64,000 nt of DNA, taken from contig VFJS01000049.1 of NCBI GenBank assembly GCA_009885955.1, positions 44,091-108,090 of the forward strand, read 5' to 3'. Shown here one piece after another: positions 40,391-51,901 of this stretch. The position numbers and the translations under genes were made by a program. How positions within the stretch are numbered: position 1 is the first letter of the stretch; each line of letters begins with the position of its first letter. The stretch comes from Spirochaetia bacterium (lineage in GTDB: Bacteria > Spirochaetota > UBA4802 > UBA5550). A model generated the notes under the pieces. It did not search any database. It had not been told where the DNA came from and saw only the letters and a list, made by a program, of their open reading frames with translations.

Positions 40391-42472
40391 CTACTGCCGT
40401 TTCATGGCTTCCTTTCTGCTCAGGTCTATTCTCCCCTGCTTGTCAATATTTATGACCTTCACATTGACCTTGTCCCCGACATTCAATACATCGGTGACAT
40501 GCCTTACACGCTCGAAATCAAGGTTTGATATATGGATAAGCCCCTCTTTTTGAGGAATAATCTCCACGAAGGCGCCGAACTCCACAATCTTCTTCACCGT
40601 GCCCTCGTATATCCTTCCAACTTCAATCTCTTCTGTGATCATATTTATATATTTGATGGCCTTGTTTATCGATTCATCGTTATCTGCATATATTGTGACC
40701 TGGCCTGTATCCTCTATATTTATGCGTGCCCCGGTATCCTCAACGATCCTCTTTATCACCTTCCCGCCGGGTCCAATAACCTCGCCAATCTTTTCAGGGA
40801 CAACAAACAGAATATGAATCTTAGGCGCATAGGGCGATATGTTCTTCCTCGGTTCTGCGATTGCCTTCTTCATTTCCCCGAGGATATGGAGCCTCCCCTC
40901 TTTTGCCTGCTGAAGGGCGTTCTTCATTATTTCAATGGTAATCCCCTCGATTTTAATATCAAGCTGAAAGGCAGTAATGCCGTCCTTTGTACCGGCCACC
41001 TTGAAATCCATGTCGCCAAGATGATCCTCAATGCCCATAATATCGCTCAGAATGCTGTACCTGTCTCCTTCCTTTATGAGGCCCATGGCTATGCCGGCTA
41101 CGGCATCTTTTAGAGGCACTCCGGCATCAAACATTGCAAGCGAACCGGAACAGACCGATGCCATGGATGATGACCCGTTGGACTCCAGGATCTCAGACAC
41201 CTGGCGTATTGTATAGGGGAACGTGGTCGTCTCAGGGAGGACATATTCAAGGGCCCTCTCTGCAAGCATCCCGTGCCCTATCTCCCTGCGGCCGGTGCCG
41301 CCCACCCTTCCGGTTTCGCCTACGGAAAAAGGCGGGAAATTGTAATGGAGCATGAAAGCTTTTTTTGTCTCGCCTTCGATATAATCGAGCCTCTGTACTT
41401 CATTTATCATGCCCAGTGTTGTAACCCCGAGGCTCTGTGTCTCACCCCTTGTGAATACAGCGGAGCCATGGGTTCTTTTCAAAAATCCCACGTTTATGTC
41501 AATGGGCCGTATATCCTTCAGGCCGCGGCCATCAGCCCTTAAGCCGTCGTCGAGGATCCTGCCCCTCAATAATCCGGCATCTATGTCATTCAGTATTTCA
41601 CCGATGATCCCCTTGGAATCGGGATACTCCCCGCCGAACTCCGCAACCCCTTTTTCTATGATTGCATTGAAGGCGTCTTCCCGGTCCTTCTTTTTCATGA
41701 GATCTTTCAGTTTTTTTATTTCATCATAAAACCTTCCCTTCAGCTTCCCTTCCAGCTCGGAATTGGAATGCCTTGGAGTATAGGTCATGAGCGGCTTTTT
41801 CGCAGCCTTCATCAGCTCTTCCTGGGTATCGCAGATCTTTTTGATATTCTCATGCGCGATTTCCACGGCCTGAATCACGTCCTCCTCGGAAATATTTTTT
41901 GACGAACCCTCGATCATTGTCACTGCTTTCCTTGTGCCGGCCACGACGAGGTCAATGTCGCTCAGCTTTGATTCGCTGAACGTGGGATTCACTATCCAGC
42001 TGCCGTTTACCCTGCCGATGCGGACAGCGCCCACAGGCCCGTTGAACGGTATACAGGAAACGCAGAGCGCAGCGGATGCGGCGTTTATGGCAACAATGTC
42101 CTGCTGATTCTCCTTGTCCACTGCCCACACATACAGAATTATCTGCACTTCATTTATTAAATCTTTCGGGAATAACGGACGCAGGGGCCTGTCGGTAATT
42201 CTGCAGTTGAGTGTCTCCCTGTCGCTCGGCCTGGACTCTCTCTTAATAAATCCGCCGGGTATCTTTCCGCCGGCATAGGACATCTCCCGGTATTCCACGG
42301 TAAGAGGGAAAAAATCCTGCCCCTCCCTTACAGATCTCGATGCAACCACAGAAGCGAAAACAACCGTCTCGCCGTATGTTGCAACAACTGAACCATCAGC
42401 CTGTTTTGCCAGGTAGCCTGTATTGAAATTCAGTTTTTCCTTTCCTATAATCAAATTGTAATCTATACTCAT
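40391..42472 (-). CDS. pnp: Polyribonucleotide nucleotidyltransferase
   Basis: 693 aa; RPLRPLFPKDLINEVQI, RGETQSLGVTTLG, KH and S1 domains at C-terminus. Confidence 0.97.
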   Translation of the reverse strand: MSIDYNLIIGKEKLNFNTGYLAKQADGSVVATYGETVVFASVVASRSVREGQDFFPLTVEYREMSYAGGKIPGGFIKRESRPSDRETLNCRITDRPLRPLFPKDLINEVQIILYVWAVDKENQQDIVAINAASAALCVSCIPFNGPVGAVRIGRVNGSWIVNPTFSESKLSDIDLVVAGTRKAVTMIEGSSKNISEEDVIQAVEIAHENIKKICDTQEELMKAAKKPLMTYTPRHSNSELEGKLKGRFYDEIKKLKDLMKKKDREDAFNAIIEKGVAEFGGEYPDSKGIIGEILNDIDAGLLRGRILDDGLRADGRGLKDIRPIDINVGFLKRTHGSAVFTRGETQSLGVTTLGMINEVQRLDYIEGETKKAFMLHYNFPPFSVGETGRVGGTGRREIGHGMLAERALEYVLPETTTFPYTIRQVSEILESNGSSSMASVCSGSLAMFDAGVPLKDAVAGIAMGLIKEGDRYSILSDIMGIEDHLGDMDFKVAGTKDGITAFQLDIKIEGITIEIMKNALQQAKEGRLHILGEMKKAIAEPRKNISPYAPKIHILFVVPEKIGEVIGPGGKVIKRIVEDTGARINIEDTGQVTIYADNDESINKAIKYINMITEEIEVGRIYEGTVKKIVEFGAFVEIIPQKEGLIHISNLDFERVRHVTDVLNVGDKVNVKVINIDKQGRIDLSRKEAMKRQ

Positions 42473-42701
42473 AAAGCTTTCCCCTTTTAATAATAACTAT
42501 GTGTAACAATTTCAAGCCGTAAATCGACATGCATATGGCCAGCCATACATATATTGCCATTATATGCATTATACGTATGTTAATATAAGCTGAGCCTTAA
42601 CATGTTTTAATTCAAGAAGCATCAAGAGTCATTTCACAGGAACCCGATAAACAGGAATCCGGCGGCTTTGAATATGTTACATGCTGCAGATCTATTGATC
42701 T

Positions 42702-42959
42702 TTATCTCCTGAGCCCGAGTGACTGTATCAAATTCCTGTATCTTGTTATATCCGTTTTCTTCAGATATGTCAAATGACGTCTCCTCTGGCCGACCATTTT
42801 TAAAAGACCCCTTCTTGAATGATGATCTTTTGCGTGACCCTTAAAATGTTCTGTCAAATTATTGATTCTTTCAGTCAATAATGCCACTTGAACTTCAGGT
42901 GAACCTGTATCGGTTTCATTTTTCCTGTATTTTTCAATTGTCTCTTTCTTGTTGATCAT
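42702..42959 (-). CDS. rpsO: 30S ribosomal protein S15
   Basis: [71 protein letters not shown]. Confidence 0.98.
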   Translation of the reverse strand: MINKKETIEKYRKNETDTGSPEVQVALLTERINNLTEHFKGHAKDHHSRRGLLKMVGQRRRHLTYLKKTDITRYRNLIQSLGLRR

Positions 42960-43020
42960 AATGCGCCTTTATTCCTCCTGTTAGGTAATTGAATTTTCAA
43001 ATTTAATTATATTCTCATTC

Positions 43021-43971
43021 TCAACAATTTTTGTTAAAAATATTAAGATATTTTACATTCCATTGAATAAAATTTATTTCAGCCAGTGCAAGAATGTTCC
43101 TGCTTTTATCCATGATAATAGATAAATTGCCGTTCAAACTATTAATCTCAATTACATCCTCTTTCCTGAAATAGGCGCCGTTAATTATCCTGAATATGAC
43201 ACTGTCGTTCACGGTTATTGAGCTGAAACCCTTTAATGCATCTTCCGGGTTCACCATGAAATCCTTTTCTGTTTCCCTGCCTTCTATTCTATCTTTTACG
43301 TCTTCAAGTGATGCGGCATTTTCAATGGAAAAAATACCCGATGAAATTCTTCTCAGGGCCGCAAGATGGGCGCCGCATTTTAATATTGAACCTATGTCCC
43401 TGGCCAGCGCCCGTATATATGTCCCCTTAGAGCAGTGTACCGAAATTGTCAAATCCCCGGTCTCACTGTTATAACTTTCAAATAGTATGCTGTAAATCTC
43501 TATCTCCCTGGCCTTGAGATCAACACTTTTCCCTCTCCGGACAAGGTCAGAAGCCCTCTTACCGTTAATCTTCAGCGATGAATAATCGGGAGGGATTTGC
43601 ATGAACCTCCCGGTAAATTTCGATAATGCCTGGTTTATACCCTCAAGTGTTATCCCGTCAATGGGGAGTATTTCAGTGACATTCCCTTCCATATCGCATG
43701 TATCCGTGGAAACGCCAAGCTTAATAACACCGTGGTATCTCTTATCGTTTTCAAGAAAAAAACGGGTAAACTTTGTTGCAAACCCGGTACATATCACAAG
43801 CAGCCCCGAGGCAAATTTATCCAGTGTCCCTGAATGGCCCACTTTATCCACACCAGCCATCCTTCTTACTGCGGCAACAGCATGAAATGAAGTTAATCCC
43901 GGAGGTTTATCAATCAGGAGCACCGAATTATTCAAAATTTTAGCATCCACAGCCAGGCAGTTTTCAATCAT
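43021..43971 (-). CDS. truB: tRNA pseudouridine(55) synthase
   Basis: LLIDKPPGLTSFHAVAAVRRMAGVDKVGHSGTLDKFASGLLVICTG. Confidence 0.95.
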   Translation of the reverse strand: MIENCLAVDAKILNNSVLLIDKPPGLTSFHAVAAVRRMAGVDKVGHSGTLDKFASGLLVICTGFATKFTRFFLENDKRYHGVIKLGVSTDTCDMEGNVTEILPIDGITLEGINQALSKFTGRFMQIPPDYSSLKINGKRASDLVRRGKSVDLKAREIEIYSILFESYNSETGDLTISVHCSKGTYIRALARDIGSILKCGAHLAALRRISSGIFSIENAASLEDVKDRIEGRETEKDFMVNPEDALKGFSSITVNDSVIFRIINGAYFRKEDVIEINSLNGNLSIIMDKSRNILALAEINFIQWNVKYLNIFNKNC

Positions 43972-44350
43972 CCCCGTTCACTTCATGATCAACAGAATTT
44001 TCCTTATCATCTTTTTTAACCAGGCCTTCAAGAAAAGCGACCATCTCTACCCCGTCAGCAATAGATGAATCGAGAAAAAACTCCACAATCGGGGTAATCC
44101 TTATACTCAATGCCTTTCCAACCCTGTGCTGGATAAATCCCGCGGCCGATCTTAATCCATCCATGGATTTTTTCTCAATTTTTCCGTCTCCAATTACTGA
44201 GATACCGATCCGCGCATATTTTTTATCACTGCTCAACGTAACACCGGTAACCGTTACAAAACCAATCCTGGGATCCTTTATCTCTTTCAGGATTAAATCG
44301 GATACGATTCTCTTTATTAATTCCTCAAGTTTTTCTTTTCTATGTGACAT
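43964..44350 (-). CDS. rbfA: Ribosome-binding factor A
   Basis: DLILKEIKDPRIGFVTVTGVTLSSDKKYARIGISV; syntenic position. Confidence 0.93.
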   Translation of the reverse strand: MSHRKEKLEELIKRIVSDLILKEIKDPRIGFVTVTGVTLSSDKKYARIGISVIGDGKIEKKSMDGLRSAAGFIQHRVGKALSIRITPIVEFFLDSSIADGVEMVAFLEGLVKKDDKENSVDHEVNGDD

Positions 44351-44386
44351 AGGCGCTGAATATCAAATGAAACTTATTTTCGCTGA

Positions 44387-46759
44387 TTATAAGTTCTTTT
44401 TAATCTCCTTCAAAACGAAGGATTCAAATTTATCTCCAAGCTGAATGTCATTAAAATCGGGAAACATGAAGCCGAAATCCTGCCCTGCTACAACCTCCGA
44501 GACATCATCCTTGTATCTCTTCAGTGTCTTGATATCGCCCTGGTGAATAACAACTCCTTCACGGATAACCCTGACTTTAGATTTACTCCCTATTTTGCCG
44601 GACAGGAGGACTGCCCCGGCCGCGTTACCGACCTTGGATATTTTGAAGACTTCCTTCACTTCGCCCGATCCCTGCAGTTCTTCCTTGAATACCGGCTTCA
44701 GCATTCCCTGCATGGCGGCCTTCACATCATCTGTGGCTTCAAAAATTATATTATAGAATTTAATGGAAACATTCTCTTTTTCAGCGAGATCCGCCACCTT
44801 CCCGGTGGGCCTTACATGGTATCCGATGATAAGCGCATTTGATGCTGAGGCAAGCATTACATCGGAATCATTAATATTGCCTGTACCTATATGGATAACC
44901 TTCACTCTGATTTCATCACTGGAAAGGTTTTCCAGGGACTCTTTAAGAGCCTGCGCGGAACCGTCAACATCGGCCTTCACTATGACACGGAAATCCTGAA
45001 TTTCACCTTCACGAATCATGTCGTTAAGGGATTCCAGTGTTACCTTCCTTACCTTCTTAGCCGACTCAATCCTCTTATATTCAAGCCTTTTCTGGGATAT
45101 CTGCCTTGAAAATTTTTCAGACTCTACTCCCTCAAAGGGATCACCGGCTTCAGGAACTCCCGATATGCCCAGAACCTCAACCGGTGTTGATGGACCGGCT
45201 TCTGTAATAGAATCCCCCTGGTCATTGAACATAGCCCTGACCTTGCCATGATAAATGCCGGCTACAAAGGGATCCCCTATTCTCAAGGTTCCGTCCTGGA
45301 CGAGTATGGTGGTTACGGGCCCCCGCCCAATGTCAAGCTTTGCCTCAAGGACAGTGCCTTTGGCTCTTTTTTTCGGGTTTGATTTAAGTTCAAGCATCTC
45401 TGTCTGTATAAGAATGAGGTCCAGGAGCTCTTCAATGTTAGTCCCCTGTTTCGCGCTGATTTCGGCATACAGTGTTGTACCGCCCCATTCCTCAGGGGAA
45501 AGTCCGTAATTGGCCAGCTCCTGCCGAACTTTCGCGGGATTGGCGCTGGGGACATCTATCTTGTTTATTGCAACGATTATGGGGACTTCTGCATCCTTGG
45601 CATGGTCAATTGCCTCGATTGTCTGAGGCATAACGCCGTCATCCGCGGCAACAACGAGTATTACTATATCGGTTACCTTTGCCCCGCGCGCCCTCATGGT
45701 TGTAAATGCCGCATGGCCCGGAGTATCGAGAAAAGTTATTTTTTTATCCTTCACCGGGACCATATATGCGCCTATGTGCTGGGTTATACCGCCGTGCTCC
45801 TGGGCGATAACATTGGTCTTCCTTATGGTGTCGAGGAGTCTTGTTTTCCCATGATCAACATGGCCCATGACAGTGACTACCGGAGGAGCTGAAACATAAT
45901 CCTCCTTGTTGTCCACTTCGTCATCATGGTTAATGACAGTTTCATCATACAGTGATACAATCTTTACCGCTGTATTATATTCTGCGGCAAGTATTTCCAC
46001 GGTATCCATTTCAAGGGCCTGATTTATTGCCACCATCTCTCCAAGCTTCATGAGCCTGGCAATAACATCGCTTGCCTTGATATTCATTTTTCTGGCAAGC
46101 TCTCCTACGGTTATTCCCTCGGTTATTGTTATTTCTCCCGGTGTGACAATTTCTCTCTTCTGGGAGACAATCGGTTTTTTTCTTATTGATAATGTTTTTT
46201 CAGCCCATTTCTCTTTTATATATTTCTTTTTATCTTCCTTCTCCTTGTCCTTGCCCTTCTTCCTTTTCTTCGACGGGTCTGTCTTTTCAACTGCTTCAGG
46301 AGCGGCCTTTACATCGGTAATCTTCAGAATTGATTTGTCTTCAGCAGGCTTTGCAGCAAATTCCTTCGGCCTGACAAGGGGTTTACCATCCCTGTCCCTT
46401 GGAGGATAGGGCCTTCTGCTATTATCGGTGACAGGTTTCTTCAGAAACTTGGATTTTTCCGGACTTACAACAGGGGGATGCTCCTTCTCGATTTTAACAT
46501 GCTCGCCGCTTCTTATATCTTTTATCTCCTTGGAGATATTTACCTTTCTCTTTAATTTAATCTTGTTTCCGAGCTTACTTTTTTCAACCTTCTGGATTTT
46601 CTTAATCTTCAATACTTCAATCTTCTTGTCCAGGAGAAAGAGATCCTGGTCTGTCAGCACAGTATCTCCGCTTTCACAGTTGATTCCAAGATCCTTGCAG
46701 ACCTCCAGGAGGTCCTGCATGGTTATATGATTCTTTGTTGCTATGTCTAAAGCCTTCAT
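44387..46759 (-). CDS. infB: Translation initiation factor IF-2
   Basis: [41 protein letters not shown]. Confidence 0.98.
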   Translation of the reverse strand: MKALDIATKNHITMQDLLEVCKDLGINCESGDTVLTDQDLFLLDKKIEVLKIKKIQKVEKSKLGNKIKLKRKVNISKEIKDIRSGEHVKIEKEHPPVVSPEKSKFLKKPVTDNSRRPYPPRDRDGKPLVRPKEFAAKPAEDKSILKITDVKAAPEAVEKTDPSKKRKKGKDKEKEDKKKYIKEKWAEKTLSIRKKPIVSQKREIVTPGEITITEGITVGELARKMNIKASDVIARLMKLGEMVAINQALEMDTVEILAAEYNTAVKIVSLYDETVINHDDEVDNKEDYVSAPPVVTVMGHVDHGKTRLLDTIRKTNVIAQEHGGITQHIGAYMVPVKDKKITFLDTPGHAAFTTMRARGAKVTDIVILVVAADDGVMPQTIEAIDHAKDAEVPIIVAINKIDVPSANPAKVRQELANYGLSPEEWGGTTLYAEISAKQGTNIEELLDLILIQTEMLELKSNPKKRAKGTVLEAKLDIGRGPVTTILVQDGTLRIGDPFVAGIYHGKVRAMFNDQGDSITEAGPSTPVEVLGISGVPEAGDPFEGVESEKFSRQISQKRLEYKRIESAKKVRKVTLESLNDMIREGEIQDFRVIVKADVDGSAQALKESLENLSSDEIRVKVIHIGTGNINDSDVMLASASNALIIGYHVRPTGKVADLAEKENVSIKFYNIIFEATDDVKAAMQGMLKPVFKEELQGSGEVKEVFKISKVGNAAGAVLLSGKIGSKSKVRVIREGVVIHQGDIKTLKRYKDDVSEVVAGQDFGFMFPDFNDIQLGDKFESFVLKEIKKNL

Positions 46760-46791
46760 GCAAATCCTTAATTTAAATATTTATAATATTA

Positions 46792-48111
46792 TTATTCATT
46801 TTTATCATTTTCGCTCTCTTCATAATCTTCAAGATCAACCGTTTCTGCAATCATGTCAAGAATCTTCTGGGCCGTCTTTTCCCCGATACCATCGATTTTC
46901 AGGAGATCCTCCAGGGAACATTCCACGAGGTCCTCTATGGAAAGAATCCCGCCGTTTTCAAGGAGTTTTATTGTCCGTGCATCCAGACCGGGCAGTTCCT
47001 CAAGGGATGTTTCATCCTCATTTGAATGCGAGAAGAGCTGCTCCACCACAGCCCTGGAATCGCTGGAGCTGAGAAACTCCCTGTACTGTTCTTCTGTTTT
47101 AATATCAATGTCAAAACCGCAAAGTTTCGATGCAAGCCTTACATTATGGCCGTTCCTTCCCACCGCGAATGAATAGTGATCATTTTCTACCACTGCGACA
47201 ACATTCCCGTTATTCAGTTCAATGACCTCCTTCACCCTTGCCGGTGTAAGGGCATTTACCGCCATTATCTTCTTGTCGTTGAAATATTCCACCACATCGA
47301 TCTTTTCGCCTTCAAGCTCCCTGACTATTGACTGTATCCGTATCCCCCGCATACCCACGCAGGCTCCGACAGAATCTATATCGTCCCTTTCGCTTGTCAC
47401 AGCCACCTTGGTCCTCATGCCGGGCTCCCTGACCACCTGAACAATCCTGACAATTCCGTCATATATCTCGGGAATTTCCATTTCAAAAAGTTTTTCAATG
47501 AATTTGGGATTGGCCCTTGAGAGGACAATATTCGGTCCCTTTGAATTCTTGTTCACAGAGAGAATCAGGGCCTTTATCCTGTCTCCAATCTTGTAGTGTT
47601 CAAGGGAAGACTGTTCGCGCAGGGGTATTATCCCTTCAGCCCTGCCCAGCTCAATAAAAAGGGCATCCTTTGATTTCCTCTGGAGAAAACCGTTAATAAG
47701 CTCACCTTCCTTCCCCTTAAATTCATTGAATATAATATTCTTTTCAGCTTCCTTAATTTTCTGAATAATAACCTGCTTTGCGGTCTGGGCAGCAATCCTT
47801 CCGAATGATTCAAGCGGATTTTCCTCAACAAAAATTTCATCACCAAGCTTTACATCGGGTCTGAACTTAGAGGCGCTTTCGTAGGAAATTTCCTCAGCAA
47901 GATTTGCAGGTTTCTTCACAACCATTCTTTTGGAGACAACGGCTACATTATTATTAACCCTGTCAAATACAACTTTTACATTATCCACGAGGCCGTACTG
48001 CTTTTTGAATGCAGAGAGCATGGCCGACTCAACAATGGACTCTATCTCCTCACGGGGAATACCCTTGTCTGTCGCAATCTGGTGTAATGCCTCAAAAAAA
48101 TTACTACTCAT
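46792..48111 (-). CDS. nusA: Transcription termination/antitermination factor NusA
   Basis: GACVGMRGIRIQSIVRELEGEKIDVVEY, S1/KH organisation, C-terminal HhH. Confidence 0.96.
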   Translation of the reverse strand: MSSNFFEALHQIATDKGIPREEIESIVESAMLSAFKKQYGLVDNVKVVFDRVNNNVAVVSKRMVVKKPANLAEEISYESASKFRPDVKLGDEIFVEENPLESFGRIAAQTAKQVIIQKIKEAEKNIIFNEFKGKEGELINGFLQRKSKDALFIELGRAEGIIPLREQSSLEHYKIGDRIKALILSVNKNSKGPNIVLSRANPKFIEKLFEMEIPEIYDGIVRIVQVVREPGMRTKVAVTSERDDIDSVGACVGMRGIRIQSIVRELEGEKIDVVEYFNDKKIMAVNALTPARVKEVIELNNGNVVAVVENDHYSFAVGRNGHNVRLASKLCGFDIDIKTEEQYREFLSSSDSRAVVEQLFSHSNEDETSLEELPGLDARTIKLLENGGILSIEDLVECSLEDLLKIDGIGEKTAQKILDMIAETVDLEDYEESENDKNE

Positions 48112-48125
48112 GTTAAAACACCTTT

Positions 48126-48566
48126 TTAATAATCAAGATATGCATCTGAAATGCTGCAATAATTAATTTTTAATTTCTTGTTTTCCGTGTTTAATTCAAT
48201 TATATCTTCAGAAATACCCATTATTATGCCCTTATAAGTCCTGTTCTCATCATCAATCCGGCAGATTAACTTCATCGGCTCCCCCTGGAAGCGCCTGATT
48301 TCATCAAGAGACTTCAATTTTCTGTCCAGGCCCGGAGATGAAATCTCCAGCATATACTTGGGGAGAATTTCAGAATATTCAAGAAGTTCGCCCAGTCTAT
48401 TGCTGAACATTTCGCAATCCTTGTGAGTAATTCCGGGTATTTTATCAATTTTTACCGAAATCTTTGTATTCTCGCCCTTAAGATAAATGGAATAATCATA
48501 AACCATATATCCCAGTTCATCTGCCGCTTCGTTAATATACTTTTCTATTTCACTTTTTAAAATCAT
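48126..48566 (-). CDS. rimP: Ribosome maturation factor RimP
   Basis: YMLEISSPGLDRKLKSLDEIRRFQGEPMKL; upstream of nusA. Confidence 0.93.
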   Translation of the reverse strand: MILKSEIEKYINEAADELGYMVYDYSIYLKGENTKISVKIDKIPGITHKDCEMFSNRLGELLEYSEILPKYMLEISSPGLDRKLKSLDEIRRFQGEPMKLICRIDDENRTYKGIIMGISEDIIELNTENKKLKINYCSISDAYLDY

Positions 48567-48663
48567 TGCAAATTAAAAACCATAGAGTCTCTAAGTTAAA
48601 TGATTCATGTTTTTTTATGTATATAATATTTATTATGGATACTATTGTCAAATCCATATACCA

Positions 48664-48694
48664 AAAAAGGAGAGTGGCGCCCACTCTCCTTTTC
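48664..48694. terminator. Strong hairpin GGAGAGTGG-CGC-CCACTCTCC flanked by A/T runs
   Basis: Perfect 9-bp stem, AAAAAA before and TTTT after (bidirectional). Confidence 0.65.
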
Positions 48695-48883
48695 ATGGTT
48701 GTACATAAAAAGAATATCAAAACAAATCATAATGACATTACTAAAAATGTGTTAAATATTTCAAGCATTTTTTTAATATTCTATTTATCAAAGAAATTTT
48801 AAAAAATATAAATTTTTTTAATAATATTATTGACATTTCAGCTCATTGTTTTCTTATGGTTAGAAATTAGATAAAGAAATTTA

Positions 48884-49001
<118 letters not shown>

Positions 49002-49017
49002 TTTAATAAAAACACTT

Positions 49018-49043
49018 AAGGTGCCGTAAGGTGCCTTTTTTAT
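49018..49043 (+). terminator. 5S rRNA terminator with GUAA tetraloop
   Basis: AAGGTGCC-GTAA-GGTGCCTT (two G.U pairs) followed by TTTTTT. Confidence 0.7.
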
Positions 49044-49082
49044 TTATCCCCCTGAATAATAGAACACCGGAATTCTGAATTA

Positions 49083-49814
49083 TTAATTATCAAGCAGGCT
49101 CATAAATTTCCTTATCCTCTTTGCATTTGTTCCAAGGTCACCCCTGCCAACTCTGGAAAGGGACCTGATATCGACAGTGGAACCTTTGTCACCCGGTAAT
49201 ATCCTGATGACAATATCATCCTTAAATCCGAACATCAATGTGGTGTCAACGGCTTCAATCCTTCCTGCAGTCAGATTTTCATCCACAATTTCCCATCCAA
49301 GGGCCCTGGCAGTTTCAAAGGATTTTTTGAATGCCGCATCTTTCCCCAGGCCGAGGCGTATGGTCCTGATATCAGGATATGCGGAAAGCTGTTTTCCTGC
49401 AATCTCCTTACCGCCATACTCAGCAGTATTAACAGCATTCTTCCTCAATGCCGTAAGGGAAACAAATTGCGGGGGATTTACCGTATCGGTAGATATATCA
49501 TGTATCGCAGGGGCATTCCTTGCATGGAACCCCAGGAATACGATTATCCCTGAAGAAAGGGCGCCCGCGATGAGTCCTGTGATAGCATGGGGAATATTCT
49601 GATTCCCTGACATAAGGGTTATTATAGATACAATGACCGCAGCTATTCCTGTAAACCCGCCGGCCATCATCATGGCTATCCCTGCAGAAAAGGGATAGAG
49701 ACCCATCCTGCTCCCGGGTCCGGCAATGATGATCAGGGTGATGGATAAAATTCCAATAATACACCCGGTGTACTTTATAAAAATATTCATAGTTCCCGGC
49801 GCCTCATGATACAC
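49083..49814 (-). CDS. DUF1499 domain-containing membrane protein
   Basis: N-terminal membrane helices; C-terminal YPDIRTIRLGLGKDAAFKKSFETARALGWEIVDENLTAGRIEAVDTTLMFGFKDDIVIRI...RSLSRVGRGDLGTNAKRIRKFM. Confidence 0.85.
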   Translation of the reverse strand: MYHEAPGTMNIFIKYTGCIIGILSITLIIIAGPGSRMGLYPFSAGIAMMMAGGFTGIAAVIVSIITLMSGNQNIPHAITGLIAGALSSGIIVFLGFHARNAPAIHDISTDTVNPPQFVSLTALRKNAVNTAEYGGKEIAGKQLSAYPDIRTIRLGLGKDAAFKKSFETARALGWEIVDENLTAGRIEAVDTTLMFGFKDDIVIRILPGDKGSTVDIRSLSRVGRGDLGTNAKRIRKFMSLLDN

Positions 49815-50389
49815 TTCCAGGCAGGCGGAGGTTCTGGCCGCTTCGAGTCCATTTTTTCAGCCGATAGTTCAAGGATCATGAAATAAGGCTCAACTGTCTT
49901 TACGATGTCTCTAGCTGAGAGCATCGGCGGCCCGGTCTCCCTGGGAGGGCTGTCGCAGCTGCCGATGATGCTGAGCCACAACCCGCCCTTTCCCAGCACA
50001 TCCCTTATCCTGGACGCGGCCCTGGACTGTGCCCTGGCTGAACCTAAAGAGTGGAAAAATCCCCTGTCAAATACAAAGGAGAACTCCCCTTCTTCCATAG
50101 GCTCTTTTAAAAAGTCCATGCAGAGAAACCTGGCCGGCTTTGATGCGCCTGAACTTTTTTTTACCGCTGTCTCAATTGCCAGTTCTGATATGTCCAGGCC
50201 GGTTACATGGAAACCCTTCTCTGCAAGCCACAGGGAATTGGTGCCGGTACCGCAGCCCAGCTCCAGCGCCTTTCCCGGATTGATTGGAAAATCATCAATA
50301 GTCCGGACAAGGATACTGTCGGGGCTTCCCGTGTCCCAGGGAATTTCATTTTCACGGTAACGGTTGTTCCAGAATTTTTTGTCTGACAT
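49787..50389 (-). CDS. Class I SAM-dependent methyltransferase
   Basis: FWNNRYRENEIPWDTGSPDSILVRTI...KALELGCGTGTNSLWLAEKGFHVTGLDISELAIETA. Confidence 0.9.
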   Translation of the reverse strand: MSDKKFWNNRYRENEIPWDTGSPDSILVRTIDDFPINPGKALELGCGTGTNSLWLAEKGFHVTGLDISELAIETAVKKSSGASKPARFLCMDFLKEPMEEGEFSFVFDRGFFHSLGSARAQSRAASRIRDVLGKGGLWLSIIGSCDSPPRETGPPMLSARDIVKTVEPYFMILELSAEKMDSKRPEPPPAWKCIMRRREL

Positions 50390-50500
50390 ATGAAATGGCT
50401 CCTGAATTGCAATTTTAGCAATTCTGCGTTTTATACAATTGAATGAGTTGTATATATTTCATGGATATTTTTTTGCAAATACAATTTATATTCAGCCGGT

Positions 50501-50576
50501 CGTTTCGACTCCGCTCAACGGCCACTGATTTCCTGCTCCCTGATCGGAGAGGTCACTGAGCGGAGCCGAAGTGTGG
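50501..50576. repeat. Palindromic intergenic repeat (class C): CGTTTCGACTCCGCTCAACGGCCACTGA ... TCACTGAGCGGAGCCGAAGTG
   Basis: Inverted arms; related segment TTTCGGCTCCGCTCAATGACCGG at ~1440-1463. Confidence 0.75.
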
Positions 50577-50718
50577 ACCTGAGCCTGTCAAATCGTCGAA
50601 GGGAGTCAGATGAGAGTTCAAACATATAGGAACTCCATATAGGGAGGAAATTCCTATGACAAAAAAGTTTATGCACTCTGCCTTATCAAATACCTGAATT
50701 AATGCAGGGATTTTTTTA

Positions 50719-51093
50719 TCAATCTTTTTGTGTTAATGGCAGGACTCGAATTCTGGAATGCAATTTATCAATGGATATCAGCGCTCCTTGTACCAGCAGC
50801 TCTTCATATTTTTTAACAGAATTAATAATTAAATTCTCAATCTTATCCGGCATAGTATCGGTAGTCCGTATTTGTATTACACTGGGGCCGGTTTCCGAGG
50901 AAAGTGCAAGGAGAACACTGAAATCAAGATCATGAGTGAAAATAATATATTGATGAGCAGCAGCATATATGAATATTTCCGAATCAGAGGCTGCTTTATT
51001 CCCAATTTCTGACCAGTGTGTGGCATCCCACCCATATTTTCGGAAAACCTCACACCATATAGGTGAGAGGTTCATATCTATAAGGAATTTCAT
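50719..51093 (-). CDS. DUF5615 family PIN-like protein (putative toxin)
   Basis: MKFLIDMNLSPIWCEVFRKYGWDATHWSEIGNKAASDSEIFIYAAAHQYIIFTHDLDF. Confidence 0.88.
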   Translation of the reverse strand: MKFLIDMNLSPIWCEVFRKYGWDATHWSEIGNKAASDSEIFIYAAAHQYIIFTHDLDFSVLLALSSETGPSVIQIRTTDTMPDKIENLIINSVKKYEELLVQGALISIDKLHSRIRVLPLTQKD

Positions 51094-51320
51094 TCGGTAA
51101 TAAGGGGGTTTTCGAATTCTTCGACCCTGTTGGCTGCAAAAGTCAAGGCTTCTTTTATATCATCTTCTTCAAGATAGGGAAATGCGTTTAGTATTTCTTC
51201 TTTAGTTCGTCCGGAAGCCAACAAATTAATAATATTACCCACGGTGACGCGCATACCGCGTATACACGGTTTACCGCCCATAACTTCAGGATTAAAAGTA
51301 ACTCTTGTTAATGTTTTCAT
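51090..51320 (-). CDS. DUF433 domain-containing antitoxin
   Basis: VTFNPEVMGGKPCIRGMRVTVGNIINLLASGRTKEEILNAFPYLEEDDIKEALTFAA; ATGA overlap with the DUF5615 gene. Confidence 0.9.
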   Translation of the reverse strand: MKTLTRVTFNPEVMGGKPCIRGMRVTVGNIINLLASGRTKEEILNAFPYLEEDDIKEALTFAANRVEEFENPLITE

Positions 51321-51901
51321 AGATTAAATACTGTAATATTTTATAATATATTTCAAGCATTTTTTTTACTCAACCCGCCTTACTGAACCAAATCAGCATA
51401 TCAAGGAATGTGGATTCGAAGATATTAAGGGTTTCGCCGGGCCTGCGGACATGGAACCCATGATATTTTCAGGTTTTCTGATGAATATTATTTAACGGCA
51501 TATACGTTAATGGAGCAAAGATCTGTGAAGGCATCATAGTAAATTTGTTACAAAAAGGTCACCTGCCAAATTTATTTCCATCCCATATAAGAATGGTTTT
51601 ATTATTTTCTTTAAGGACATAATCATTATTTCCTATATCAATTTTCATGAAAATAAGAAAGTTTATGCACACTGCCTTAAAATTTGCCCGGCGGTGAATC
51701 AAAATTAATTTTGCTCAATCCGGAATATTGTGGAAAAAATAATAATGCATATATATATATTCAATAAATAATCAACATATCGAGTCATCGGATACGCCAT
51801 ATTGATTTGCGGGATTTTTTTGTTAAATTAAAGTGAACTGATTATTAAAAAATCCCCTGCGCGAGGGGAAGTTTTGAGAATAATAACTAATAATTCTCTT
51901 T